64,000 nt of DNA from JBCCSZ01 sp039199225 (GTDB lineage: Bacteria > Bacteroidota > Bacteroidia > Chitinophagales > Saprospiraceae): contig JBCCSZ010000001.1 of the NCBI GenBank assembly GCA_039199225.1, positions 17,775 through 81,774 on the forward strand, read 5' to 3'. The notes under the pieces are model-generated. The model had not been told where the DNA came from. It was given only the letters and a program-made list of their open reading frames with translations, and ran no database searches. Shown piece by piece: positions 25,495 to 33,867 of this stretch. The translations under genes were made by a program, and so were the position numbers. How positions within the stretch are numbered: position 1 is the stretch's first letter; the number at the start of each line of letters is the position of its first letter.

Positions 25495-25629
25495 TTTTCA
25501 GTAAGTAAAGTGAGATATGAGACCAGCATTACCCCCCAATAAACTGGTCTCACTCACTTACTTAAGATCACTTCTGATCTTAATTCTTGTGTATCGTTTC
25601 AAGTTTGCTTTTTGAAAACTGGGGGTAAC
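25495..25629 (+). repeat. Structured repeat, unit B
   Basis: Inner stem TGAGACCAG (25518-25526)/CTGGTCTCA (25544-25552) encloses a loop containing TTACCCCCCAATAAA. An outer stem of about 11 bp (25503-25514 with 25553-25563, one bulged A) and a perfect second hairpin TTAAGATC/GATCTTAA (25562-25583, loop ACTTCT) follow. GGGGGTAA at 25621-25628 complements the loop. Loop, 3' arm and CACTTCTGAT match unit A, while paired positions change together. Confidence 0.75.
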
Positions 25630-26202
25630 ATTTCAAAGGTTTGAGCGGCCTTTTTTTCGGGGAGGGCCGTATGCTCATTCCTCCTACAATTATCCAAGAA
25701 CTATGCCATTAAGCCAAAATCATTGGAGATGTTTCCAAATTATTTTTTGGCAATTCCAACGACAAGTTTTTTGTCCGTGCATCGAGCAGACGGCCATAGG
25801 TTTTCTTGTAATCGGCATAGTCAGTATGTTCACTATAAATCAGAGATTGGTCTTGTTCGAAGAGAAGAAAAATCTGGAAGCAAAGGTTGTTATTTTTGTA
25901 GTAGAATTTTGTGAGTAGGTTCTTAATCTGTTCGCCGCGAATATTCATCTTTAGATCGTTGTAATAATGATTAAATGTGGTTCCGTATGTTCTGATGAAA
26001 CAATGATAAAGGCATTTACATTTTGAAGTATGTACTAAATGGTTTACTTGTGACAGGAAAAAAGGCCGACCTATTGACAAAAGCTGTTATTTTAACAGGA
26101 ATTTTTGCGTTTCCTAGCTACAGTCCGGTCATTTTGGCAGCAAAATCGGCATGGCACATCCTTTGACCGCAGATCAACAGTTCTCAACCAAAACTCTCAA
26201 CT
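25630..26202. other. Gene-poor stretch upstream of htpG
   Basis: It contains a short hairpin CGGCC/GGCCG (about 25646-25669), one doubtful minus-strand ORF (25709-25948), and about 250 bp before htpG in which I see no standard TAnnTTTG element and no heat-shock operator that I can name. Confidence 0.4.
25709..25948 (-). CDS. Hypothetical protein (doubtful)
   Basis: A possible 79-residue protein beginning MNIRGEQIKNLL, with Tyr- and Leu-rich text (KFYYKNNNLCFQIFLLFEQDQ) and a charged C-terminus. No domain is recognised, and there is no promoter element at the expected distance. It is the only sizeable frame in the gap between the M28 peptidase and htpG. It could be a small real gene or chance, and its AT-rich composition makes chance frames less likely but not excluded. 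Confidence 0.3.
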   Translation of the reverse strand: MNIRGEQIKNLLTKFYYKNNNLCFQIFLLFEQDQSLIYSEHTDYADYKKTYGRLLDARTKNLSLELPKNNLETSPMILA

Positions 26203-28068
26203 ATGCAAAAAGGACAGATATCTGTACAAACGGAGAATATATTTCCCATCATCAAGCAGTTTTTGTATTCCGATCAGGAGATTTTCTTGCGGGAATTGAT
26301 CGCCAATGCGGTTGATGCCACTTCCAAACTCAAGGCATTGGCCAACCGCGGAGATGTCAAAGGCGACATCGGCAATCCCATCATCGAAATCGTCCTCGAT
26401 AAAGAGGCCAAAACTCTTACCATCAAGGATCAAGGAATTGGGATGACTTCTGCCGAGGTAGAAAAATACCTCAACCAAGTAGCCTTTTCCAGTGCCAAGG
26501 AATTCCTCAAGAAATACGAAAACGAAAGCAGCATCATCGGTCACTTCGGACTTGGATTTTATTCTGCTTTTATGGTGGCCGAACGAGTAGAGGTTGTCAC
26601 CAAAACCTACAAGAAGACGCCAAAGGCTGCCCGTTGGACCTGCGACGGTACTCCTGAATATACCTTGGATGAAGATTCGCGTAAGGATCGTGGAACAGAT
26701 GTCATCTTGCACATCAGCGAAGACAGTGTCGAATACCTGGAAAACAGCCGAATCCAATCCCTTTTGGATAAGTACTGTAAGTTTTTGCCAGTTCCCATCA
26801 AATTTGGTACGAAGACAGAAACAGTTTACGAAGGCGAAGGAGACGACAAGGAAGCCAAAGAGACAGAAGTCGACAACTTCATCAATAATACCAACCCAGC
26901 CTGGAAGCGCTCCCCTCGTAGTTTGAAAGAGGCAGATTACAAGTCTTTCTACCAGGAGCTCTATCCCTACAGCCAAGAACCTTTATTCTGGATTCACCTC
27001 AACATTGACTTTCCATTCAATCTGACAGGAGTACTCTACTTTCCAAGGCTCAACAACTCATTGGAAGTACAGAAGAATAAGATTCAATTGTACAGCAATC
27101 AGGTGTATGTGACGGATGATGTTAAGGAAATTGTACCTGAATTTTTGACCTTACTGCACGGAGTGATTGATTCGCCAGATATTCCTCTGAACGTATCCAG
27201 AAGTTATCTGCAGAGCGATCAAAACGTCAAGAAAATTTCTGGTTACATCACGAAGAAAGTAGCAGATAAGCTGGCGAACCTCTTCAAAAAAGATCGGGAA
27301 GATTTCCAATCTAAGTGGAAAGACCTTGGGGTGTTTATCAAGTATGGAATGTTGTCGGACGAGAAATTCCATGATAAAGCCATGAAGTTTGCGGTTTTGA
27401 AAAACATTGACAATGAGTTTTCTACCTTAGAAGAGTACAGAGAGAAGACCAAAGCCACTCAGACCGATAAATACGACAAGCAGGTTTTCATCTACACCAA
27501 CAATCCTGCAAATCACCACAGTTTCATCCAAGGTGCCAAGAACAAGGGGTATGACGTCCTAGAGTTTGACAATGTCATTGACAATCACTTTATGCAGCAC
27601 TTGGAGCAGAAGATGGATGGGGTTACCTTTGTAAGGGTCGATTCAGATATTCCAGATAATCTCGTGCAGAAGGATGAAGAGCGCGAATCTGTTTTGAGTG
27701 AGAAAGAAATTGAAAAGGTCAAGGCGCTGTTCGAAGGGCAGGTCAAGGCACAAGGGGCCAGCGTACAGCTGAAACCGCTTTCTTCCGAAGACCAGCCGGT
27801 TTTGATTACTCGTCCGGAATTCATGCGGCGAATGAAAGAAATGCAGGCCATGCAAGGTATGCAGTTTGGAAATATGCCTGACAGCTACAACTTGGTGGTC
27901 AATACCAACCACCCATTGGTCGCAGAAAAGTTGTTGAAAATGCGGAATCAGGAGAAGAAGGAAGATTTTGTGGATCACTTGACCAACTTGGCATTGCTCA
28001 ACCAGGGTATGTTGACGGGAGAGGCATTGACCAACTTTATCTCCAAGAGTATTGAATACTTGAAATAA
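26203..28068 (+). CDS. htpG: Molecular chaperone HtpG (Hsp90)
   Basis: A 621-residue Hsp90. The N-terminal GHKL ATPase boxes are all present: FLRELIANAVDATSKL (box N1), IKDQGIGMT (G1) and GHFGLGFYSAF (G2/lid). They are followed by the middle domain (NNSLEVQKNKIQLYSNQVYVTDD, SRSYLQSD) and a C-terminal dimerisation region. It folds client proteins with ATP in the cytoplasm. The FLRELIANAVDA box has Ala where many Hsp90s have Ser (ELISNA). It is a single-gene unit ending in a terminator. Confidence 0.96.
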   Translation: MQKGQISVQTENIFPIIKQFLYSDQEIFLRELIANAVDATSKLKALANRGDVKGDIGNPIIEIVLDKEAKTLTIKDQGIGMTSAEVEKYLNQVAFSSAKEFLKKYENESSIIGHFGLGFYSAFMVAERVEVVTKTYKKTPKAARWTCDGTPEYTLDEDSRKDRGTDVILHISEDSVEYLENSRIQSLLDKYCKFLPVPIKFGTKTETVYEGEGDDKEAKETEVDNFINNTNPAWKRSPRSLKEADYKSFYQELYPYSQEPLFWIHLNIDFPFNLTGVLYFPRLNNSLEVQKNKIQLYSNQVYVTDDVKEIVPEFLTLLHGVIDSPDIPLNVSRSYLQSDQNVKKISGYITKKVADKLANLFKKDREDFQSKWKDLGVFIKYGMLSDEKFHDKAMKFAVLKNIDNEFSTLEEYREKTKATQTDKYDKQVFIYTNNPANHHSFIQGAKNKGYDVLEFDNVIDNHFMQHLEQKMDGVTFVRVDSDIPDNLVQKDEERESVLSEKEIEKVKALFEGQVKAQGASVQLKPLSSEDQPVLITRPEFMRRMKEMQAMQGMQFGNMPDSYNLVVNTNHPLVAEKLLKMRNQEKKEDFVDHLTNLALLNQGMLTGEALTNFISKSIEYLK

Positions 28069-28151
28069 CTCGGATTGTAACTGGCTTGAGGCGCAAAGCG
28101 TTGTCCTCTGCCCATCGCAATTTGAACAAGATAAACGTATAACATAATGGT

Positions 28152-28194
28152 AATAGAGACCGGCAATTGAGACTGTCGGTTTCTATTCTTTTTT
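28152..28194 (+). terminator. Terminator of htpG
   Basis: A 14-bp stem (28152-28165 with 28174-28187, two G-U pairs) with an 8-nt loop is followed by CTTTTTT. It overlaps the last codons of the convergent anti-sigma gene. Confidence 0.75.
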
Positions 28195-28974
28195 AGGGAG
28201 TTTGTCTAGTAATGTTTTGACCTCTTCTTTGTAGTATCCATCCTCAAGGCGTTGCAAATCCATCAATATTTCGCGGGCTTCTTCCAATTGACCTGCCTTG
28301 ATATGTGCCAGTGAAGCATACCAGCTGGCATCTTCGTAATAGTCTGTGCTGTTGAGGCGGACGATTTCCAACTTTTCTGCTGCCTCTAGGGCCTGCCCAT
28401 TTTCCAAATAAGCCAATCCCAACAAGAGGGTTGCCTGTACGTCTTCCGAATGGGCCATCAGATGATCTTCCAGCAATGGGATGCTTTGTAGATAAGCACC
28501 TTGCTGATAGGCTTCGAGCCCTTCCTTAAAAGCATTGGTATTGGTATTGGTATTGGTATTCCCCTCTACGGAGCGGATGGCTGCCAGATTCTCGGGAAGG
28601 AAGCTTTCGTGGTAAGCCTGGTACAGCCGTTCGGAGGTACCAGATTGCCAGTAGAGCCAGACGGCGGAAATGAGCAATAGAACGCTGGCTGCTGCCGCCA
28701 CAGCTGGAAACAGGCGCCGGCGCTTGACTGTGGACTTTTTTACGACTTCTAGTGGTGGACTCGCAGTAGGAAAAGCTTGCTGCAAAGTACCGAGTTGGCC
28801 ATCTTCCTCAAAATTGTGCAGGTTGGCATAACCCTCCACCGCATCACTGCAAAGCGGGCAGTCCAAGAGGTGGTTCTCAATTCGATAGCGATCCGCTTCG
28901 TCCAATTCTTCCCGGAGATATTGGCGAATGTCTTGGCTGGTCAGGCAATCTGTAGATTGAAATATTTTTTTCAT
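28183..28974 (-). CDS. Anti-sigma-factor-like membrane protein with zinc-finger and TPR domain
   Basis: A 263-residue protein. The N-terminal zf-HC2-like segment has His35, Cys39 and Cys42 in HLLDCPLC. One membrane helix lies at about 88-109, and a periplasmic region with two or three TPR units follows (GAYLQSIPLLEDHL, ATLLLGLAYLENGQALEAAEKLE, AHIKAGQLEEAREIL). It lies 8 bp downstream of an ECF sigma gene, so it very likely binds that sigma factor. The linker at 139-147 is an Asn-Thr repeat encoded by a hexanucleotide tract (28534-28560). Confidence 0.8.
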   Translation of the reverse strand: MKKIFQSTDCLTSQDIRQYLREELDEADRYRIENHLLDCPLCSDAVEGYANLHNFEEDGQLGTLQQAFPTASPPLEVVKKSTVKRRRLFPAVAAAASVLLLISAVWLYWQSGTSERLYQAYHESFLPENLAAIRSVEGNTNTNTNTNAFKEGLEAYQQGAYLQSIPLLEDHLMAHSEDVQATLLLGLAYLENGQALEAAEKLEIVRLNSTDYYEDASWYASLAHIKAGQLEEAREILMDLQRLEDGYYKEEVKTLLDKLPKKE

Positions 28975-28982
28975 AGAGCGAG

Positions 28983-29579
28983 CTAGGATTGCAGTTGTTC
29001 TAATTGTTGTCGCAGTTGCCGCTTACCGTTTTGCAAGTGACTTTTGACCTGTTTGATGTCCAGCGCCAGTTTTGAGGCGATTTCCTTGTAAGAATACCCG
29101 TCAAAGAAGAAAAGGCGCATGCATTGTCGGCGTTTTTCTGGCATTTTCTTTAGAATCAGCTTAACCATACGTCTTTCTTTGTCCCGTTCTTCCTCTTCCG
29201 AAAGCTGTTCGAATTGTATCAGAAAGTCAGCTTCTGGTGCTTGTCGTTGGCCCCATTCCTCTCCCTTTTCTCTGTCTACCCGTCGATCGCGAATGCGATT
29301 GTTGCATTCGTTCCGAATGAGTACATATAACCAGACTTTAAAAGATTTCACAGTGGAGGAGGGAAGTTTCTTCAAAATTTTTTCGAAAAGGTCCATAGCC
29401 AGGTCGCGACTCTCTTCTTCGTCTTCCAAGTATTTCAGGCAGGCACCGTAAACCAGGTGTACGTAACGACCATACAACTCTGTGATGAACATGGTCTGTT
29501 GACTGTGTTGGTAATGGCGTACAAGCCGGTCGTCGGACCAGGACTGCAAGTCCTTGTTTTCCGTAGGTGTAAAAAACAT
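28983..29579 (-). CDS. ECF-type RNA polymerase sigma factor
   Basis: A 198-residue sigma-70 family protein. Region 2 is visible as DDRLVRHYQHSQQTMFITELYGRYVHLVY and VKSFKVWLYVLIRNECNNRIRDRR. Region 4 is visible as KKMPEKRRQCMRLFFFDGYSYKEIASKL followed by KQVKSHLQNGKRQLRQQL. The ATG at 29579 gives a normal N-terminus; an in-frame start at 29669 would add 30 residues overlapping a terminator. It is co-transcribed with the downstream anti-sigma gene. Confidence 0.88.
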   Translation of the reverse strand: MFFTPTENKDLQSWSDDRLVRHYQHSQQTMFITELYGRYVHLVYGACLKYLEDEEESRDLAMDLFEKILKKLPSSTVKSFKVWLYVLIRNECNNRIRDRRVDREKGEEWGQRQAPEADFLIQFEQLSEEEERDKERRMVKLILKKMPEKRRQCMRLFFFDGYSYKEIASKLALDIKQVKSHLQNGKRQLRQQLEQLQS

Positions 29580-29672
29580 TAAGATATCCCTTCTGATGTG
29601 CGAATGAGCCGTTTGGCGAATGGCAAAAAGGGCCGCGCCTTGGACTACAAAATCAAGTGATGAACTCAAAAT

Positions 29673-29713
29673 AAAAAAAAGTGCCTGGAAAAAAGACTTC
29701 CAGGCACTTTTTT
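29673..29713 (-). terminator. Terminator of the DUF4837 gene
   Basis: A 10-bp GC-rich stem GTGCCTGGAA/TTCCAGGCAC with a 7-nt loop has A-runs and T-runs on both sides, so it can act in both directions. It separates the DUF4837 gene from the sigma-factor operon. Confidence 0.8.
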
Positions 29714-29738
29714 GCTTTCGGAGGAAAGCGACCCAACG

Positions 29739-30818
29739 TTAAGGAATCTCTATGCTGGAAAAGATAAGCTCCAGGTTCTGCATGTATTTTCGTTTGGCCT
29801 TCCCAGGCGCATGGATGAAGCCATCGACAAAAATTAATTCTTTTGAATTGGGTTTATGAATCAGATAACTGATGAAAGGACCACCCATAAAGTCGTTGAC
29901 AATTTCCCAGATGCCACGAGCTTCCAATACGTAGTAATCTTTGAGTTCGATTTGCTTGGTAAACATGGGGAGGTCGACATCGTTGATGCGCATGTAGGTA
30001 TCTTCCACTTCTGAGCTAACATATTTTCGGCCCAGCGAATCGCGGATGCCTTTGATGCCTTCCTTGCTCAGTTGGGAAACATCTTGATACGGTACCTTAT
30101 GGATCATAATGTTGCTACTCAGAAACTCTGTTTCCTTGCGCAGCCAGGCAGCGTCGCCATCATTGACAGCCAGGAAAAAATCGGCCGGTATCTGCATATC
30201 GATGCCAAAGGAGCTGAGCATTTCCTCTTTGAGCTTGTAGTTTTCTCCCTTTTGATAAACGTTGGCTTCTATCTGTACAAGGTCGGCTTTGTGGATGCGT
30301 TTGGCTGCTGCGGGGAAGTTGCTGCGAATGTTGTCGATGAGCCCTTGGTTTCCGTGAGCAAAAAGATAGATCAACAACTGACCGCTGGCCCACTTATCAT
30401 GTCCTACTCGGGTACGTCGGCTGTCCTTATTGCCAGTTTGCATGGCGTTTTCATTGCCAATATCGTTGAAAATCAATTGGCTGGTGGATGAGCTTTTTTG
30501 GTCGAGGTCGCCAAGTATGACATAGTTGCGCAGTTCTTTTCGAACAGGGTCCTCGTTCAGTTCTTCTGGTGTGAAGTGCTTAAGATCAAAAATTGGTTCA
30601 GGCTGTGGTAGTATGGGGTAGGCCGAACCGAAGTAGTAGCGGAACGTATCGCCTACGGCACCCTCCCATAGGGCTTTGTCGGCCACCACTACCACCTGGT
30701 TGATCTTACCGAACGCAGTTGTTGAAGGAGCCAGCTGTTTGCTAAGATCGGCAGAACAACCGATGAGTAAGCAAGCCAAACTCACAAACAAGAACCCATT
30801 GCGGAGTTTATTTCTCAT
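29739..30818 (-). CDS. DUF4837 family lipoprotein
   Basis: A 359-residue predicted lipoprotein: signal MRNKLRNGFLFVSLACLLIGC with the lipobox Cys near residue 21. The N-terminal domain (FGKINQVVVVADKALWEGAVGDTFRYYF) and the C-terminal segment with YLIHKPNSKELIFVDGFIHAPGKAKRKYM are the family signatures of the Bacteroidota DUF4837 proteins. Function unknown; exported, probably outer-membrane. The ATG at 30818 places the lipobox at the normal distance. Confidence 0.82.
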   Translation of the reverse strand: MRNKLRNGFLFVSLACLLIGCSADLSKQLAPSTTAFGKINQVVVVADKALWEGAVGDTFRYYFGSAYPILPQPEPIFDLKHFTPEELNEDPVRKELRNYVILGDLDQKSSSTSQLIFNDIGNENAMQTGNKDSRRTRVGHDKWASGQLLIYLFAHGNQGLIDNIRSNFPAAAKRIHKADLVQIEANVYQKGENYKLKEEMLSSFGIDMQIPADFFLAVNDGDAAWLRKETEFLSSNIMIHKVPYQDVSQLSKEGIKGIRDSLGRKYVSSEVEDTYMRINDVDLPMFTKQIELKDYYVLEARGIWEIVNDFMGGPFISYLIHKPNSKELIFVDGFIHAPGKAKRKYMQNLELIFSSIEIP

Positions 30819-30980
30819 AAAGGTTGGAATTTTTGATGATGCAAAATCGAGCATATAAATATAGGTATTGGGGCTGAGATCAGAAAGTCTATCTATAACA
30901 CAACCGCCAGAATACTTTGGTTTTTATTACACTCGAATAGATGCATCCACCAACGCTTTTGGTGTATTTGTCAATTGAGC

Positions 30981-31919
30981 TTACTCGTAGAAGGCCGTGA
31001 CTTTGGTAACCGTTTTGCTGGGGTCTTCCTGTCCATTTGGATCAGAAATGTACTCCTCGACCGTCGGTGGGACCATCACTAGGCCGTTTTGCGACATGTA
31101 TTGGTTGATGGCTATATGGGCTTTTGAGATATTTTCCGGATTGCCCTTGAATTCTACCTGGACAGCCTTTTTGGCCGGCAGCTTAAAAGCGACCATTTCT
31201 TTGTCGAGGTCCTGAGCAGCCCTTACGGGAATGGCGGCGGCCACATCGACAATTCCTCCCTGCTCGTCCCAATCGTAAAACAATGCTGTTGGATTGCCAT
31301 TGACAACCAGTCCGCTAGTTTGTGCCGTACTGTAGATCAGTGGAAAGTAGTTGGCAAAATGCCCGGGCATTTCGCGCATGTTGATGCGCTTGCGGCAAAT
31401 GACAAAATCAGTTGCTGGGTACTGAATTTTATATACCTCTAATCCAGTATTGCCAACAGTTGTCCTTTGCATGGCTTGGTTCAGGCCGGCATTTTGTCTT
31501 TCGCATACGCCCCTCAGCTTCTCCAAGGAAGCTTTGATGTCACTTTTTATCTGGCGCTGTTTGTTCCAGCCAGCCAGGCGGGCCATGGGGCTGCTTCCGA
31601 GCGAGGCATCGTATTTCCAATCCACCTTTACGCCATTGTTGGCTTTTTCGAAGCGCCATACGCTTTTGCCATCGAGGCCATCGTAATTCATACGGCCTAC
31701 CACAAGGCTGACGGGCTTGAAATCTGTAATGGTGCAGTTGCTACCTTGAGGCAACCAGGCTGCCATGTTTTCTTCTTTACTAACTTGTAGAAAAATAGAC
31801 TGCTGAGGCGCACCAGTAATTATAATGAAGTCTTCCGCCATCACGTGGGAAGGGAGTAGATAGATGCCGATACTTGCGACAACTAAAAGACCGATGGCTC
31901 CATAAAGAATACGTTGCAT
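30981..31919 (-). CDS. Membrane-anchored SRPBCC/GyrI-like effector-binding domain protein
   Basis: 312 residues. One N-terminal helix (LYGAIGLLVVASIGIYLLP) is followed by an SRPBCC-like lipid- or ligand-binding region with the WRFEKANNGVKVDW strand pattern. A C-terminal effector-binding-like domain of the GyrI/BmrR type follows (VICRKRINMREMPGHFANYFPLI, GNPTALFYDWDEQGG, PVEFKGN-like text). It is probably attached to the inner or outer membrane. The ATG at 31919 is preferred to an open start at 32006 because of the promoter placed at 31946-31976. Confidence 0.75.
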   Translation of the reverse strand: MQRILYGAIGLLVVASIGIYLLPSHVMAEDFIIITGAPQQSIFLQVSKEENMAAWLPQGSNCTITDFKPVSLVVGRMNYDGLDGKSVWRFEKANNGVKVDWKYDASLGSSPMARLAGWNKQRQIKSDIKASLEKLRGVCERQNAGLNQAMQRTTVGNTGLEVYKIQYPATDFVICRKRINMREMPGHFANYFPLIYSTAQTSGLVVNGNPTALFYDWDEQGGIVDVAAAIPVRAAQDLDKEMVAFKLPAKKAVQVEFKGNPENISKAHIAINQYMSQNGLVMVPPTVEEYISDPNGQEDPSKTVTKVTAFYE

Positions 31920-31945
31920 GTTCTTATAATTTTTTATTGATCCTG

Positions 31946-31976
31946 CAAAATTATAACCAATTCTGTTAGCCCCAAA
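31946..31976 (-). promoter_or_regulatory. Complete promoter of the GyrI-like gene
   Basis: On the minus strand TTTG (31973-31976) and TAATTTTG (31946-31953) are separated by exactly 19 bases, the Bacteroidota consensus arrangement. The leader to the ATG at 31919 is about 25 nt. This is the clearest promoter in the window. Confidence 0.75.
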
Positions 31977-31977
31977 G

Positions 31978-32016
31978 AAAAACTTCCTGCTTGTCGACAT
32001 TTGCAAGCAGGAAGTT
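31978..32016 (-). terminator. Terminator of the MoxR ATPase gene
   Basis: A perfect 13-bp stem AACTTCCTGCTTG/CAAGCAGGAAGTT with a 10-nt loop (31981-32016) is followed on the minus strand by TTTTTCTTT. It lies 27 bp past the moxR stop and next to the promoter of the next gene. Confidence 0.85.
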
Positions 32017-32042
32017 CCATGTTTCGAAGCGGTAGTGCCTTT

Positions 32043-33014
32043 TTAGAACAGGCTTTCGATCACCTTTTCTTCGGTGATGCCCTCTGCTTCGGCTTTGTAG
32101 TTGCGGACGATGCGGTGGCGCAAAACATATTTGGCAATGGCCTGTACATCTTCTATGTCCGGAGAGTATTTTCCATTGATGGCCGCATGACACTTGGCGC
32201 CCAGCACCAGGTACTGAGAGGCGCGAGGACCTGCACCCCAGCTGATGTAATTGTTCACCTTTTCGGTAGCTCGCTGGGTGTTTGGACGTGTTTTGGTGGC
32301 CAAGCCTACGGCGTATTCGAGTACATTGTCGGCGATCGGTATCTTGCGGATGAGTTGCTGATAGAACAAAATCTGCTTACTGCTGACAATGTGCTTGAGG
32401 TCGTAATTGATGGAGGCAGTCGTAGACTTAACAACTTGGATTTCTTCTTCGTAAGAAGGATAATCGAGCGGAATGTTGAACATGAAGCGGTCGAGCTGTG
32501 CCTCTGGAAGCGGATAAGTTCCTTCCTGTTCGATGGGGTTTTGGGTGGCCAAAACGAAGAAAGGCGCTGGCAGCGGATAGCGTCGTCCGCTCACAGTAAC
32601 CACCCGCTCCTGCATGGCTTCGAGCAATGCCGCCTGTGTCTTTGGAGGGGTCCGGTTGATCTCCTCTGCCAGTAGTACGTTGGCAAATACCGGCCCTTTG
32701 TTGAACTTGAAGTTGCGGTCTTCACCCAGGATTTCGGAGCCCGTAATATCAGAAGGCATCAAGTCGGGAGTAAATTGGATGCGTTTAAAGTCGAGATCAA
32801 GCACTTCTGCGATGGTACTTACCAGGAGGGTCTTCGCCAAACCGGGAACACCAACCAGCAGGCTGTGTCCATTGCTAAAAAGAGAAATGATAACAGTTCG
32901 AACAACATCTTCCTGACCGACGATCACCTTGCCAATTTCTTTTGACAAATCCCTGTAAGATTGTGCCAAGGCATCTACAGCTTCTACTTCAGATTTGTAT
33001 ACGGTATCCTGCAT
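32043..33014 (-). CDS. MoxR-family AAA+ ATPase
   Basis: A 323-residue AAA+ ATPase. Walker A is GVPGLAKT (55-62), Walker B is VLLAEEINRTPP, the sensor-1 segment is FVLATQNPIEQEGTYPLPEAQLDRF, and the C-terminal lid follows. MoxR ATPases help assemble or activate other proteins, often von Willebrand-domain partners; no such partner gene is adjacent here. It is a single-gene transcript ending in a strong terminator. Confidence 0.92.
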   Translation of the reverse strand: MQDTVYKSEVEAVDALAQSYRDLSKEIGKVIVGQEDVVRTVIISLFSNGHSLLVGVPGLAKTLLVSTIAEVLDLDFKRIQFTPDLMPSDITGSEILGEDRNFKFNKGPVFANVLLAEEINRTPPKTQAALLEAMQERVVTVSGRRYPLPAPFFVLATQNPIEQEGTYPLPEAQLDRFMFNIPLDYPSYEEEIQVVKSTTASINYDLKHIVSSKQILFYQQLIRKIPIADNVLEYAVGLATKTRPNTQRATEKVNNYISWGAGPRASQYLVLGAKCHAAINGKYSPDIEDVQAIAKYVLRHRIVRNYKAEAEGITEEKVIESLF

Positions 33015-33158
33015 ATTAAAAGCGGTTTAAGTCTTTATTTAACACCAACCGGCTTATCCGGCAATGGGTTCCTATTATTTTTACATCTAATCTGTAACGC
33101 GCTACGCTTAGCCTTTGTTTCGTAAGCTTTGTTTTTATTAAAACGTCTCAAATACTCC

Positions 33159-33863
33159 TCATTTACATTCCCAAAGCATATCTGCCAATGGATAAGATTT
33201 GCCCCTGTAAGAGTAATGCCACCATTCCGTTCGGATAGGGCTTAGCTCTATGGTCGCCATTGTTTCTTTTAATAGTCGCCGATTGGCCAACACGGTGGAA
33301 TCCAAGTCGGTATAATCGTGGTATGCCTCGCGGCCAAAGTAATCGTAGTCGGTTCCCATGTCCAGCTCTTTTCCGTCTTGGTCCACGATGGTCAAATCGA
33401 CGGCGCTTCCTCGATTGTGCATGGAGCCTTTGGAAGGTGGCGTAACATATCGGGCATCTGGTACTTTTTCCCACAGCTTCTCCTGTACGGGTCGTGGGCG
33501 ATAACAGTCGAATACTTTTAAGCCCAGTCCTTTTTGCTGCAATTCCCTTTGTGCGCTGACCATTCGATAAGCCACTTCGGGACGTAACAAGCAGCGGGGA
33601 CATTCGTATAGTTGCTCCTTGACAAAATTATTAGAGGTGGCGTAACGAATATCTTTCATGATGCTTGGGTCCAACCATTGTAGATCAATCCATTGGGTCG
33701 TATCCAGCTCCGTTGTCGGTTGTTGGATTGTGTCGGTTGTTGGTTCCTCTACGGGTAGGGGTACTTCTGTTTGGGCTGGCTGCTCGGGAGCTTTGGGTTT
33801 CTCTGGACCACAGGCTCCGAGTAGCAACAGAAATATCAATGGAAAGAGGGAGGAGGTATTCAT
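33159..33863 (-). CDS. Lipoprotein D-alanyl-D-alanine dipeptidase (VanX/DdpX-like)
   Basis: 234 residues. The lipoprotein signal MNTSSLFPLIFLLLLGAC is followed by a Pro/Glu/Thr-rich linker and then an M15D peptidase domain. Zinc ligands and catalytic residues are visible as SMHNRGSAVDLT (His and Asp) and IRTEWWHY (catalytic Glu, ligand His); DCYRPRPVQEKLW is the usual oxyanion segment. Family members hydrolyse D-Ala-D-Ala in wall recycling. The lipidation implies an envelope role and not cytoplasmic vancomycin resistance. It starts 4 bp after the TlpA-like gene stop and is co-transcribed with it. Confidence 0.87.
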   Translation of the reverse strand: MNTSSLFPLIFLLLLGACGPEKPKAPEQPAQTEVPLPVEEPTTDTIQQPTTELDTTQWIDLQWLDPSIMKDIRYATSNNFVKEQLYECPRCLLRPEVAYRMVSAQRELQQKGLGLKVFDCYRPRPVQEKLWEKVPDARYVTPPSKGSMHNRGSAVDLTIVDQDGKELDMGTDYDYFGREAYHDYTDLDSTVLANRRLLKETMATIELSPIRTEWWHYSYRGKSYPLADMLWECK

Positions 33864-33867
33864 AGGG

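Noticed and set aside
26160..26180. ATCCTTTG upstream of htpG as a -7 element
   Set aside because: It lacks the TA at the first two positions of TAnnTTTG, and no -33 element is present.
33163..33603. A 146-codon minus-strand frame inside the VanX-like gene
   Set aside because: Arg-rich shadow in another frame of a gene with clear catalytic motifs.
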